A DNA stretch of 64,000 bases from Tsuneonella flava (GTDB lineage: Bacteria > Pseudomonadota > Alphaproteobacteria > Sphingomonadales > Sphingomonadaceae), in the NCBI RefSeq assembly GCF_002870965.1, contig NZ_PHSO01000003.1, forward strand, positions 62,001-126,000, read 5' to 3'. A program made the translations under genes and the position numbers. Shown in pieces: positions 18,548 through 26,201 of this stretch. How positions within the stretch are numbered: position 1 is the first letter of the stretch; every line of letters starts with the position of its first letter. The notes beneath the pieces are model-generated. The model was not told the origin of the DNA. It searched no databases and saw nothing but the letters and a program-made list of their open reading frames with translations.

Positions 18548-19312
18548 ATGACTGCTGCCGAACGCATCTGGACCGCCGGACTTGTTATCATCGGGGATGA
18601 AATCCTGTCGGGCCGCACGCACGACAAGAACATCGCTCAGATTGCCACCTGGTTGCAGGTGCAAGGCATCCGCCTGTCGGAAGTGCGCGTGGTGCCCGAC
18701 ATCGAAGAACGGATCGTGGAAGCGGTCAACGCCCTGCGCGCTGCCAACGATTATCTGTTCACCACCGGTGGCATCGGGCCAACGCACGACGACATCACCG
18801 TCGATGCGATTGCCCGGGCGCTGGATGTGCCGGTTGTGATCCATCCGGAAGCACGGGCCATGCTCGAACGGTATTATGCAAGCAAGGGCACCGAACTGAC
18901 CGATGCGCGCCTGCGTATGGCGCGGGTGCCGCAAGGGGCCGAACTGATACCCAACCGCATGTCGGGCGCACCCGGCATTCGCATCGGCAACCTGTTTATC
19001 ATGGCAGGGGTGCCGCACATTACCGCCGGGATGCTCGATTCGCTGACCGGAACACTGGAAGGCGGAGCGCCGTTGCTGACCGAGACGGTCGGCTGCTGGG
19101 TCGCAGAAAGCGAAGTGGCCGACCTGCTGCGCGAAGTGGAGCAGGCCCACGACAACGCGCAGATCGGCAGCTACCCCTTTTTCCGCGAAGGGCGTACCGG
19201 GGCCAATTTCGTAATCCGTTCGACCGACGCAGACACTCTCAAAAGCTGTGTCGACAGCCTGTGCGACGGACTGGCCACCGCAGGGCACGATTTCACCCCC
19301 GGCGGGATTTGA
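18548..19312 (+). CDS. Molybdopterin-binding-domain protein, CinA N-domain type
   Basis: A 254-residue protein with the MoaB/Mog fold: LVIIGDEILSGRTHDKN near the N-terminus and FTTGGIGPTHDDIT (about 71-84) are the signatures. It has the COG1058 part of CinA without the C-terminal nicotinamide-nucleotide amidase. Members bind molybdopterin-like or nucleotide ligands (some hydrolyse ADP-ribose or NAD derivatives); the role here is unproven. It lies 33 bases downstream of the monooxygenase on the same strand, so it may be co-transcribed. No direct biochemical link to that enzyme is evident. Confidence 0.88.
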   Translation: MTAAERIWTAGLVIIGDEILSGRTHDKNIAQIATWLQVQGIRLSEVRVVPDIEERIVEAVNALRAANDYLFTTGGIGPTHDDITVDAIARALDVPVVIHPEARAMLERYYASKGTELTDARLRMARVPQGAELIPNRMSGAPGIRIGNLFIMAGVPHITAGMLDSLTGTLEGGAPLLTETVGCWVAESEVADLLREVEQAHDNAQIGSYPFFREGRTGANFVIRSTDADTLKSCVDSLCDGLATAGHDFTPGGI

Positions 19313-19402
19313 AGGTGGCGCAAACCCTCGCTTAACGACTATACGCTAGTCCCCTGCTACCGAGGTTTGGAGAACGAACGGGGCGGCAAGCCTATTTGCG
19401 CT

Positions 19403-20371
19403 ATGACTGTGGTCTATCTCACTATCGACACCGAGTACTCCTCGGCATTAGCAGCAGAGCCCGGCGCTGTGTCGCGGGAGGAGAACTTCCGCCGCATGAT
19501 CGCTGGCGACGTGGCCGGGGGCGAAGCGGGCATTACCTATCAGATGGATGTGCTCGAACGGCATGGCCATCGTGGCGTGTTCTTCGTCGACCCGATGCCT
19601 GCGCTGGTCTGGGGCGTACAGGCGATTGCCGATGTGGTTGGCCCGATTGTGGCGCGGGGCCACGATGTCCAGCTCCACTGCCACCCGGAGTGGCTGGCGC
19701 TTGCGGGCGATGCCAATCCGCTAGGCAATCGCACCGGCCGCAACATGCACGAGTTTACTTTGGCCGATCAGGTGGAGATCCTGACCTATGCCCGCGATAC
19801 GCTGATCGCCGCCGGGGCACCTGCGCCAGTCGCCTTTCGTTCAGGCAACTATGGTGCCAACAACGATACGTTGCGGGCGCTGGCCCGGATCGGGATCGCT
19901 TACGATACCAGCCATTGCCCCGGTTTCGCCGCCTCCGACTGTCAGATCGCGCTGGGCAGCGAAGACCGGCGCCCTCTCCGCCATTGCGGCGTGATCGAGG
20001 TGCCGATCGGTTGTATCGAAGCGGTCAACGGCGACTTGCGCCATGGCCAGCTGACCGCGCTTTCCCTGCGCGAGATGACCGCCGCTATCCGCCACGCGCG
20101 CGATCACGATATCGCCAGCCTCACGCTGGTGTCGCACAGCTTCGAACTGCTGTGCCGCGACCGGTTGCGGGTCAACCGCATCCTCTGCCGCCGGTTCGAC
20201 CGGTTGTGCCACGCCATCGAAACGATGCGCGGCGTATCTGTGGCGACTTACACCTCGCACCCTCCGCAGGTCAGCAAGCGACAGACCCCTGCGCCTGTCC
20301 TGCCGCACGACAGCGTTCGTACCACGCTGCGTATCGCCGAACAGGCGCTGTCGAACGCGCTTTACAGCTAG
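19403..20371 (+). CDS. Polysaccharide deacetylase-family protein (WalW-like)
   Basis: A 322-residue protein of the NodB/WalW-type deacetylase superfamily. Visible are the metal-site and catalytic elements TIDTEYS near the N-terminus (the Asp of the TxDxE motif), QLHCHPEWL (HxH metal ligands), AFRSGNYGAN and a late VLSH-like LVSHSFELL. It has no signal peptide, so it is probably cytoplasmic. The start ATG 19403 precedes the first conserved strand directly; a TTG upstream at 19367 would add 12 residues. A role in capsule or exopolysaccharide modification is a family-based guess; no glycan genes are adjacent. Its TAG stop includes the first base of a GGCTCAGGAC motif. Confidence 0.8.
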   Translation: MTVVYLTIDTEYSSALAAEPGAVSREENFRRMIAGDVAGGEAGITYQMDVLERHGHRGVFFVDPMPALVWGVQAIADVVGPIVARGHDVQLHCHPEWLALAGDANPLGNRTGRNMHEFTLADQVEILTYARDTLIAAGAPAPVAFRSGNYGANNDTLRALARIGIAYDTSHCPGFAASDCQIALGSEDRRPLRHCGVIEVPIGCIEAVNGDLRHGQLTALSLREMTAAIRHARDHDIASLTLVSHSFELLCRDRLRVNRILCRRFDRLCHAIETMRGVSVATYTSHPPQVSKRQTPAPVLPHDSVRTTLRIAEQALSNALYS

Positions 20372-20380
20372 GCTCAGGAC
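20371..20380. repeat. GGCTCAGGAC motif, possible scar of the 34143-34312 element
   Basis: The ten-base terminus of the MITE-like element at 34143 lies exactly between two convergent stop codons, directly after CTA (the element copy follows GTA). No second end is present. The match is short, so chance is possible. Confidence 0.25.
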
Positions 20381-21169
20381 TTAGGCGAGCCGTTCCTGAT
20401 CGCTGATCGTTTCCGCCCGTTGCGGCAACACCGCGACCAGCAGGGCGATAGCGATCACCAGAACTGCCGACGCAGCAACCCGGCTCAGTTCCAGGCCGCC
20501 ATGCGCCACCGGTTTATCGAGGAAATCCCCGACGACCGCTCCCAGCGGACGGGTCAGGACGAATGCCGACCAGAACAGCGCCACCCGGCTGATCGAGGTA
20601 GCGAAATTGGCGGTCGCCACCAGTGCCAGCAATCCGCCGAAAATCGCCGCAGCCCCCAGATATCCCAGCGGTCCGTCTGCCACCCAATCGCCGAGCGCCG
20701 TGCCCAGCGTTTGGGAGAAGGTGATCGTGATCCAATAGAACAGCTCTGCTCGCGGATGATGCACCGAAGCCGCCGATATCGAACCCAGGCTGCGGTGCCA
20801 CGCAGCGAGCGAGGCCAGCACCAGAAACAGCAGCACCAGCGATCCACCGGGATAGCCGATGCCCAGCGAGCGATCGGCAAAGTCGGCCAGCGTGGTGCCC
20901 ACAGTGGTCGATGCGATGATAGTGGCCCAATATAGCCAGCGGTCGAACCGCTGCGCCCGGATTTGCAGAGCGACAAGCGCGACGAACACCGCCGCGAACA
21001 GAGCGGTTCCCAGCAGATATCCCAGGCCCAGCGACATAGAGACGCTGTCGCCCGCGGTCTCACCGAAAGTCGTAGCCAGTATCTTGATAATCCAAAATCC
21101 CAGTGTGACTGCGGGGACTTTGGCCAGTTGCCGGGTGGTATCGTTGGCGGTCACTGCATTGCACTCCAT
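20381..21169 (-). CDS. COG4705-family membrane protein with internal duplication
   Basis: A 262-residue polytopic membrane protein of the COG4705 type. About eight hydrophobic segments form two repeats, each opening with a matching helix: FWIIKILATTFGETAGDS in the first half and FYWITITFSQTLGTALGDW in the second, each followed by GLGYL/GPLGYL. A third partial unit (LTRPLGAVVGDF) follows. The acidic-Gly motifs inside membrane helices suggest ion coordination, but the substrate is unknown. The start at ATG 21169 was chosen because the frame upstream codes for unrelated, Cys/Arg-rich sequence. It is divergent from a membrane-anchored LuxR-type regulator, which may control it. Confidence 0.8.
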   Translation of the reverse strand: MECNAVTANDTTRQLAKVPAVTLGFWIIKILATTFGETAGDSVSMSLGLGYLLGTALFAAVFVALVALQIRAQRFDRWLYWATIIASTTVGTTLADFADRSLGIGYPGGSLVLLFLVLASLAAWHRSLGSISAASVHHPRAELFYWITITFSQTLGTALGDWVADGPLGYLGAAAIFGGLLALVATANFATSISRVALFWSAFVLTRPLGAVVGDFLDKPVAHGGLELSRVAASAVLVIAIALLVAVLPQRAETISDQERLA

Positions 21170-21301
21170 CGTTGCGAGCCCTCGGCACGCGACTAGCCGC
21201 CGATGGACGTATGACAGGCAGATGTGCGACAAGCCGGAGATTGGCCATAAGCAGCCGCTGATCGGTCGTAACGCCAGCAATTGCGGGGAGCGTATTTGCC
21301 C

Positions 21302-21826
21302 ATGTCGAACGGATCGGATCGTGTCTCCGGCAGACTGGAGCGGGTGGCGATGCCAACCATTGCAGCGGTACTGTTGCAGGCGATCGCCGCCGCTTATTTC
21401 CTGATTGACGGTGTCGACGATCTGGTGGCGCAATGGCGCACCGGCCCCGGTGGTGAGACGATCATGGAAACCATCGTCGGCATCGCACTTGTCGCCGGGG
21501 TTGCGATTGGTGCTGCACACCTGCGCGTATTGCTGCGCGAGACCCGGCGGCAACGCTCTGCACTGGCAGGCGCGCGCGGGGCAATGGCGCAACTGATCGC
21601 CAGCCGCTTCGCCGAATGGAACCTGTCTGCATCGGAAGGGGAAGTCGCTCTGTTCGCGTTGAAAGGCAGCACGATCGGAGAAATCGCCACGATGCGCGGA
21701 GCAGCGGAAGGGACTGTACGTTCGCAGCTCAGCCAGGTTTACGCCAAGGCCGGGGTGAAGAGCCAGGCGATGCTCGTCGCCCTGTTTATCGACGATCTGA
21801 TCGATCCGCTGCTGATGCCGGAGTAG
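21302..21826 (+). CDS. Membrane-anchored LuxR-type helix-turn-helix regulator
   Basis: A 174-residue protein with two N-terminal hydrophobic segments (about residues 18-36 and 55-75), a basic/coiled linker (RETRRQRSALAGARG) and a C-terminal LuxR/GerE-type DNA-binding domain. That domain begins LSASEGEVALFALKG and includes the recognition helix region EGTVRSQLSQVYAKAGV. It has no receiver or ligand-binding domain, so the membrane part may be the sensor. ATG 21302 is preferred over a TTG at 21281. It is divergent from the COG4705 gene, and their starts are 132 bases apart, as expected for a regulator and its target. Confidence 0.8.
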   Translation: MSNGSDRVSGRLERVAMPTIAAVLLQAIAAAYFLIDGVDDLVAQWRTGPGGETIMETIVGIALVAGVAIGAAHLRVLLRETRRQRSALAGARGAMAQLIASRFAEWNLSASEGEVALFALKGSTIGEIATMRGAAEGTVRSQLSQVYAKAGVKSQAMLVALFIDDLIDPLLMPE

Positions 21827-21850
21827 CCGCAGCAGGCCATATAACGCGAA

Positions 21851-21878
21851 GGGCCGGCAAGTTTGCACTCGCCGGCCC
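21851..21878. terminator. Hairpin between convergent genes, likely terminator
   Basis: GGGCCGGC and GCCGGCCC pair exactly around a 12-base loop, between the regulator gene and the convergent rplA. Neither side has a long T-run, so an intrinsic terminator is likely but weak. A second stem (CCACCCGC/GCGGGTGG, about 21943-21963) lies immediately downstream of rplA. Confidence 0.5.
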
Positions 21879-21974
21879 CTGGCATTTCAGTTGCGTGTAG
21901 GAAACCCCACGCGCTCAAGTAGCGAAGCGATAGCGCCCCCCACCACCCGCCCGGAGCGGGTGGCAGCGTGGGTT

Positions 21975-22667
21975 TTACGCGCCTTCGACTTCCGACAGGT
22001 CGACCTTCAGGCCCGGCCCCATTGTCGAGGTCAGCGAGATCTTCTTGACGTACTTGCCCTTGGCGCCCGACGGCTTCGCCTTGACGATCGCATCGGTCAG
22101 CGCTTTGAAGTTCGCCTTGATGTCTTCATCCTTGAACGACAGCTTGCCGATGCCCGAATGGATGATGCCCATCTTTTCCACGCGAAATTCGACCTGGCCG
22201 CCCTTGGCGTCCTTAACGGCCTGTTCCACGTTAGGAGTGACGGTGCCAAGCTTCGGGTTCGGCATCAGGCCCTTAGGGCCGAGTACCTTACCGAGACGGC
22301 CGACAACGCCCATCATGTCGGGCGTGGCGATCACGCGGTCGTAGTCGAGGTTGCCGGCCTGCATGTCTTCCATCAGGTCTTCGGCACCGACCTTGTCGGC
22401 CCCGGCAGCGAGCGCCTTTTCAGCGTTGTCGCCCTTGGCGAACACAGCGACGCGCACGTCCTTGCCGGTGCCCGAAGGCAGCGAAACCATGCCGCGAACC
22501 ATCTGGTCGGCGTGGCGCGGATCGACGCCGAGGTTCATCGCAACTTCGACGGTTTCGTCGAACTTGCTCTTGTGCGTACGCAGAGTCGCGATTGCTTCGT
22601 CGACGGTGTACAGCTTTTCGCTGTCGAGTTCCGCCAGCGTCTTCTGCTTCTTGGTCAGCTTGGCCAT
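21975..22667 (-). CDS. rplA: 50S ribosomal protein L1
   Basis: A 230-residue primary rRNA-binding protein of the L1 stalk, full length. The N-terminus [15 protein letters not shown] and the conserved [24 protein letters not shown] and [19 protein letters not shown] motifs are diagnostic. L1 binds 23S rRNA and represses translation of the rplK-rplA mRNA in many bacteria. It lies 4 bases downstream of rplK, giving a two-gene operon. Unlike the common arrangement, rplJ-rplL-rpoB do not follow; a regulator gene converges instead. Confidence 0.98.
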   Translation of the reverse strand: MAKLTKKQKTLAELDSEKLYTVDEAIATLRTHKSKFDETVEVAMNLGVDPRHADQMVRGMVSLPSGTGKDVRVAVFAKGDNAEKALAAGADKVGAEDLMEDMQAGNLDYDRVIATPDMMGVVGRLGKVLGPKGLMPNPKLGTVTPNVEQAVKDAKGGQVEFRVEKMGIIHSGIGKLSFKDEDIKANFKALTDAIVKAKPSGAKGKYVKKISLTSTMGPGLKVDLSEVEGA

Positions 22668-22671
22668 GTGA

Positions 22672-23103
22672 TCAGCCCTCCACCACGTCGAGGCCCATCG
22701 AACGCGCAGAGCCTTCGATGATGCGGGTTGCCATTTCGATGTCGTTTGCGTTCAGGTCCTTCATCTTCTGCTCGGCGATTTCAGCCAGAGCGGAACGCTT
22801 GATGGTCCCGGCAGACACCTTGCCCGGTTCTTTCGAACCCGACTTGAGCTTGGCAGCTTTCTTGATGAGGAAGCTGGCCGGCGGGCTCTTGGTGGTGAAC
22901 GTGAAGCTGCGGTCGGCATAGACGGTGATCGTCGTCGGGATCGGCATGCCTTTTTCGAGGCTGTCGGTCGCGGCGTTGAACGCCTTGCAGAATTCCATGA
23001 TGTTGACGCCGCGCTGACCCAGCGCAGGGCCGATCGGGGGCGACGGGTTGGCGGTGCCGGCGGGCACCTGCAGCTTGATATAGCCGTCGATCTTCTTGGC
23101 CAC
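22672..23103 (-). CDS. rplK: 50S ribosomal protein L11
   Basis: A 143-residue protein of the GTPase-associated centre, full length. It shows the N-terminal domain ([34 protein letters not shown] region) with the conserved Pro-rich [10 protein letters not shown] motif that contacts rRNA and thiostrepton-type drugs. The C-terminal RNA-binding domain ends with the [10 protein letters not shown] segment. The upstream sequence has a ribosome-binding site (GAAAGGAGG, reading on the minus strand). It is unusually far (910 bp) from nusG, and the gap contains repeats and palindromes, so it must have its own promoter. Confidence 0.98.
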   Translation of the reverse strand: MAKKIDGYIKLQVPAGTANPSPPIGPALGQRGVNIMEFCKAFNAATDSLEKGMPIPTTITVYADRSFTFTTKSPPASFLIKKAAKLKSGSKEPGKVSAGTIKRSALAEIAEQKMKDLNANDIEMATRIIEGSARSMGLDVVEG

Positions 23104-23283
23104 GGATGGCCTCCTTTCTCACTGTTGCCGCCTGCCGGAGCAGGTAGCGCATGGTTAGCGGTCAAGCGGAGCGCCGCGGCGATCCTCCCGCATGGATTTC
23201 CCGATGCTGAAAGCTGGGAAGGCGCGCACATAGCGCGGGGGCCGTGAAATGCAAGTGATTCGCCATCTGCACACTCGCGCACC

Positions 23284-23330
23284 TTCAGCTTTCAACCTGC
23301 GAAGCTGAACGAGTGTTACACATGTTACAC
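23284..23330. promoter_or_regulatory. Stem-loop and tandem TGTTACAC repeats upstream of rplK
   Basis: TTCAGCTT and AAGCTGAA form a perfect 8-bp inverted repeat with a 10-base spacer (23284-23309), followed by two copies of TGTTACAC with a 9-base period (23314-23330). They lie about 180-230 bases upstream of the rplK start, in the non-coding gap. A role in ribosomal-protein expression is only inferred. Confidence 0.4.
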
Positions 23331-23711
23331 TGTCCTGAAGAAGAAAAACCGCACCTTACGCGCGTCGCCCCGGCCCACCCGCACGAACCGCGGCAGGCTG
23401 CGTAAAGGCGACAGGCGAAGCGACAGGAACGGGGCCGGGTCATGCCGGTCACGGTGGCGCAATTGGTGCGTGTAGGAAAGCCACGGGTTGGTGAGCAGGG
23501 CATCGTCCGGCCACCGCCTTCTGTCGTCATTGCGGGCAGCGTAGCGGCGGGGCAGTCCATGAGGCAGGACTCGCCTCGATTGCAGCCATTGCGATGGGAG
23601 GGGGCGTCGGGTGGAGGCTTGTCACACGAAGGGGCGAAGACACGGAGAGGGCTTGGTTCAGAGGTAGGGCCGCACTGCCGATGGCTGGCCAATACTATTG
23701 CGCGCGCCCCT

Positions 23712-23832
23712 CGTCATTGCGAGGAGCCGTAGGCGACGTGGCAATCCAAGGGCCGCCCTTTGCCCCCGCCACAACCGCCGTGATGGGCAGAACCGTCAGG
23801 CTATGGATTGCTTCACTCCGTTCGCAATGACG
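23712..23832. repeat. Palindromic intergenic repeat with CGTCATTGCGA ends
   Basis: The left end runs CGTCATTGCGAGGAGC through a GTGGCAATCCA core, and the right end is its approximate inverse (ATGGATTGC through TTCGCAATGACG). This is the architecture of a widespread non-coding repeat of GC-rich proteobacteria, with a variable centre between the arms. It probably forms a long imperfect hairpin in RNA. Confidence 0.75.
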
Positions 23833-23861
23833 AAAAAGAGAGGTAAGCGCGGGAAGCTGGC

Positions 23862-23885
23862 CCCCGGCTCAAGGCCGGGGTGACG
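23862..23885. repeat. REP-like palindrome (CCCCGGC-TCAAG-GCCGGGG then TGACG)
   Basis: A perfect 7-bp stem with a 5-base loop, flanked by AGCTGG and TGACG. It is the same unit seen twice at 36931-37017, so these are copies of one genomic repeat family. Confidence 0.7.
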
Positions 23886-24013
23886 ACCGCGAGAGGGTGC
23901 GTCTGTACGATCCCGACAAAGGAGATATGCGAACACCGGGCTCACCCGGAGACGTCAGTTGTATGAAGATCCCGCCCGGCAAGGCGCGTCGATCGCGCCC
24001 GCCGGATAGCGGG

Positions 24014-24550
24014 TTACTTGACCAGCTCGACCTGTTCGAATTCCAGCTCGACCGGAGTCGCGCGGCCGAAGATCGAGACCGAAACCTTGACCTTCTGTTT
24101 GTCGAAATCGAGCTCTTCCACCACGCCGTTGAAGCTGGCGAACGGACCGTCGAGCACTTTGACCTGATCGCCGATTTCGTAATCTACGCTGATCTGCTGC
24201 TTCGGTGCGGCCTTGGCTTCTTCCATGCCACCGAAATAGCGCGCGGCTTCGCGTTCCGAAATCGGCTGCGGCTTGTTACCCGAACCGAGGAAGCCGGTGA
24301 CCTTGGGCGTGTTCTTCACAAGGTGATAGACGTCGTCGGTCATCGTCAGCTTGGCAAGGACATAGCCGGGCATGAACTTGCGTTCGACCTGCACCTTCTT
24401 GCCGCGCTTGACCTCGGTCACGGTTTCGGTCGGCACTTCAACCGCTTCCACCGCTTCGGCCAGTCCCAGCCGTTCGGCTTCCGCGATGATCGCGTCGCGC
24501 ACCTTGTTTTCGAAACCCGAATAAGCGTGGATGATGTACCAGCGAGCCAT
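24014..24550 (-). CDS. nusG: Transcription termination/antitermination factor NusG
   Basis: A 178-residue protein with the NGN domain (ARWYIIHAYSGFENKVRDAI at the N-terminus, FMPGYVLAKLTM in the middle) and a C-terminal KOW domain (GDQVKVLDGPFASFNGVVEELD). It binds the RNA polymerase clamp, suppresses pausing, and contacts Rho or ribosomal S10 via the KOW domain. It lies 23 bases downstream of secE, the conserved pairing, so the two are one transcript. The next gene, rplK, is 910 bp away. Confidence 0.97.
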   Translation of the reverse strand: MARWYIIHAYSGFENKVRDAIIAEAERLGLAEAVEAVEVPTETVTEVKRGKKVQVERKFMPGYVLAKLTMTDDVYHLVKNTPKVTGFLGSGNKPQPISEREAARYFGGMEEAKAAPKQQISVDYEIGDQVKVLDGPFASFNGVVEELDFDKQKVKVSVSIFGRATPVELEFEQVELVK

Positions 24551-24573
24551 TGTCGTCCTGCTTGAAAGTGAAC

Positions 24574-24768
24574 TCAGGCGAGCGTCAGCAGCCAGCGCAT
24601 GATTGCGCCGAACACCGTGTCGATGCCGAGAAAGAACAGCGAAAGCACGACCATCAGGATCCCCACGAAAATCGCAGTCCGCACCGTTTCTTCACGGGTG
24701 GGCCATACGACCTTACGCATTTCGGCCTGCACTTGCCGCATGAATTCACCGGGGCTGGTTTTGGCCAT
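24574..24768 (-). CDS. secE: Preprotein translocase subunit SecE
   Basis: A 64-residue short SecE with a cytoplasmic amphipathic helix (FMRQVQAEMRKVVWPTREETVR, the family signature WPTREE) and a single membrane helix after it. It stabilises SecY in the SecYEG channel. The start ATG 24768 gives MAKTSPGEF, typical for alphaproteobacteria; the frame upstream is not conserved-looking. It is co-directional with nusG. Confidence 0.96.
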   Translation of the reverse strand: MAKTSPGEFMRQVQAEMRKVVWPTREETVRTAIFVGILMVVLSLFFLGIDTVFGAIMRWLLTLA

Positions 24769-25037
24769 GATCGTCAGCTCTCGCCTTCGTAATTGATACT
24801 TCGCTTTCCCCAATGGGGCCGTAGCCGCCCCGGTTCAAGTGCCGGGAGGGCTTATATTGCTCCAGATGTCGGAAAGCGAAGTGGCGTGTAGGCGGCGCTG
24901 GCGACAAAAGCAAGCGGGTGGCGAGACGCGCAGTCATGCGCCGATTATGCTCGCCCCCCGCTTTGTACCGACGGGCATTATACTGGCGGGACTGCCAGGG
25001 GCGCCCCGGCATCACGGCAGCGGAACGCCTCTGTGCG

Positions 25038-25187
25038 TCAGCGCAACCCAAACAGGCGCGCCAGCAGCCCCGGCTCTTCCATCGGGCGGATCGGCCCGTG
25101 TTTGCGAAGACGCAGCGACGCATCGCTATACGGTCGCGGGGAGACCCAGCTATCGGGTCGGCTCGAACGGAATGACAAACTCGACAT
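25038..25187 (-). CDS. Small conserved-looking protein of 49 residues
   Basis: The start ATG 25187 is preceded, in the transcribed direction, by GAAAGGAGGATTCG, a near-perfect ribosome-binding site at 5-6 bases; such a site is unlikely by chance. The product begins MSSLSFRSSRPDSW, is rich in Arg, Ser and Pro, and ends with PMEEPGLLARLFGLR, which looks like a short amphipathic interaction helix. It has no membrane segment and no known domain. It sits between tRNA-Trp and secE on the same strand, and may be transcribed with them. Function unknown. Confidence 0.6.
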   Translation of the reverse strand: MSSLSFRSSRPDSWVSPRPYSDASLRLRKHGPIRPMEEPGLLARLFGLR

Positions 25188-25351
25188 CGAATCCTCCTTT
25201 CGCCTCAGTTTAACGCTGTAAACGAACGGTTCGGCGCAGCGGTTCCCGAAAAGGGGCGATTCGATGGGTGTCAGGCAAGCAACAGCGGCCCCTGTCCCAA
25301 TGATTGGGCGGTGGCGGCGAAGGGCCAAAAATGCAGATTGTCGGGATACGC

Positions 25352-25427
25352 TGGCAGGGGTGACAGGATTCGAACCCGTGGCCCTCGGTTTTGGAGACCG
25401 ATGCTCTACCAGCTGAGCTACACCCCT
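25352..25427 (-). tRNA. tRNA-Trp (CCA anticodon)
   Basis: A 76-base tRNA with 5' AGGGGTG acceptor arm paired to CACCCCT, D-arm with AGCTGGTAGAGC, anticodon loop CTCCAAA (anticodon CCA) on a TCGGT/ACCGA stem, T-loop GGTTCGAATCC and an encoded 3' CCA. It is upstream of secE on the same strand, the position of tRNA-Trp in many alphaproteobacteria. All arms pair well. Confidence 0.98.
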
Positions 25428-25502
25428 GCAGCGGATGGGCGCTTTAGGTGCAAATGCGCGGCATCGCAAGCGGGGAAACCAATGCTATAGGGTGAAGCGA
25501 CC

Positions 25503-26201
25503 ATGCACGCCCCTGCCCCGCCCCCGATTCCCGCCGACATGCTGTTGCTGGCATACCGCAACGGCATCTTCCCCATGTCCGATTCGCGCGACGATCCCGA
25601 GGTTTTCTGGGTCGAGCCCAAAATGCGCGCCATTCTCCCGCTCGACGGGTTCGCGATGTCGCGTTCGTTGCGGAAAGTTGTGCGGCAGGGCCGGTTCACC
25701 GTCACCTGCAACACGGCGTTCGCTCAGGTGATCGATGAATGTGCCGCGCCGCGCGCCGATCACCCGGAAAGCTGGATCAGCGCGCGAATCGCTGCCAGTT
25801 ATCGCGCGCTCCACGCAGAGGGACACGCGCATTCGATCGAATGCTGGCGCGATGGCGCGCTGGTCGGCGGGCTCTATGGCGTCGGTTTCAACGGCGTGTT
25901 CTGTGGGGAGAGCATGTTCAGCCGCGCCGACAACGCATCGAAAGTGGCGCTGGCCTGGCTGGTCGCGCTGTTGCGGCGCGGCGGAGCGACACTGCTCGAT
26001 TGCCAGTTCATGACCGATCACCTCGCCTCGCTCGGCGCGGTTGAGATCGCACAGGCGCGTTATTGCGAATTGCTGGCCGTGGCGGGGGCGCTCGATGCGG
26101 CATCGTTACCCGAATCGTTTGCCGTGCTGGTGGCAGAGGCCGAGGGTTTGGGCGTTTCGCCCGACCAGCTCATCGCGCAATCTTCCACCCACACATCGTA
26201 A
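25503..26201 (+). CDS. aat: Leucyl/phenylalanyl-tRNA-protein transferase
   Basis: A 232-residue enzyme of the bacterial N-end rule that adds Leu or Phe to proteins with N-terminal Arg or Lys, marking them for ClpS/ClpAP. Signatures are LLAYRNGIFPMS (about 16-27), WISARIAASYRALHAEGHAHSIECW, and GGLYGVGFNGVFCGESMFSR, then LLDCQFMTDHLASLGA. These are the usual Aat core. The last 47 codons overlap the convergent DUF2155 gene. The C-terminal residues past the Aat core (about 200 on) are the less conserved part, so the overlap is tolerated. Confidence 0.96.
   Translation: MHAPAPPPIPADMLLLAYRNGIFPMSDSRDDPEVFWVEPKMRAILPLDGFAMSRSLRKVVRQGRFTVTCNTAFAQVIDECAAPRADHPESWISARIAASYRALHAEGHAHSIECWRDGALVGGLYGVGFNGVFCGESMFSRADNASKVALAWLVALLRRGGATLLDCQFMTDHLASLGAVEIAQARYCELLAVAGALDAASLPESFAVLVAEAEGLGVSPDQLIAQSSTHTS

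Larger units (their letters stand above)
23331..24013. other. Repeat-rich non-coding gap between rplK and nusG
   Basis: I see no gene in it; open frames on either strand are Arg/Cys-rich with no family resemblance or ribosome-binding site. It holds a degenerate palindromic repeat half around 23524-23560 (CGTCATTGCGGGCAGCGTAG start), the 121-bp repeat at 23712-23832 and a REP-like palindrome at 23862-23885. Confidence 0.6.

Noticed and set aside
23285-23692. Short open frame inside the nusG-rplK spacer
   Set aside because: Composition is Arg/Cys/Pro-rich, it runs through repeats and palindromes, and has no ribosome-binding site.
23862-23885. CRISPR repeat
   Set aside because: Only one or two palindromic units with no regular spacers; they are REP-like elements.
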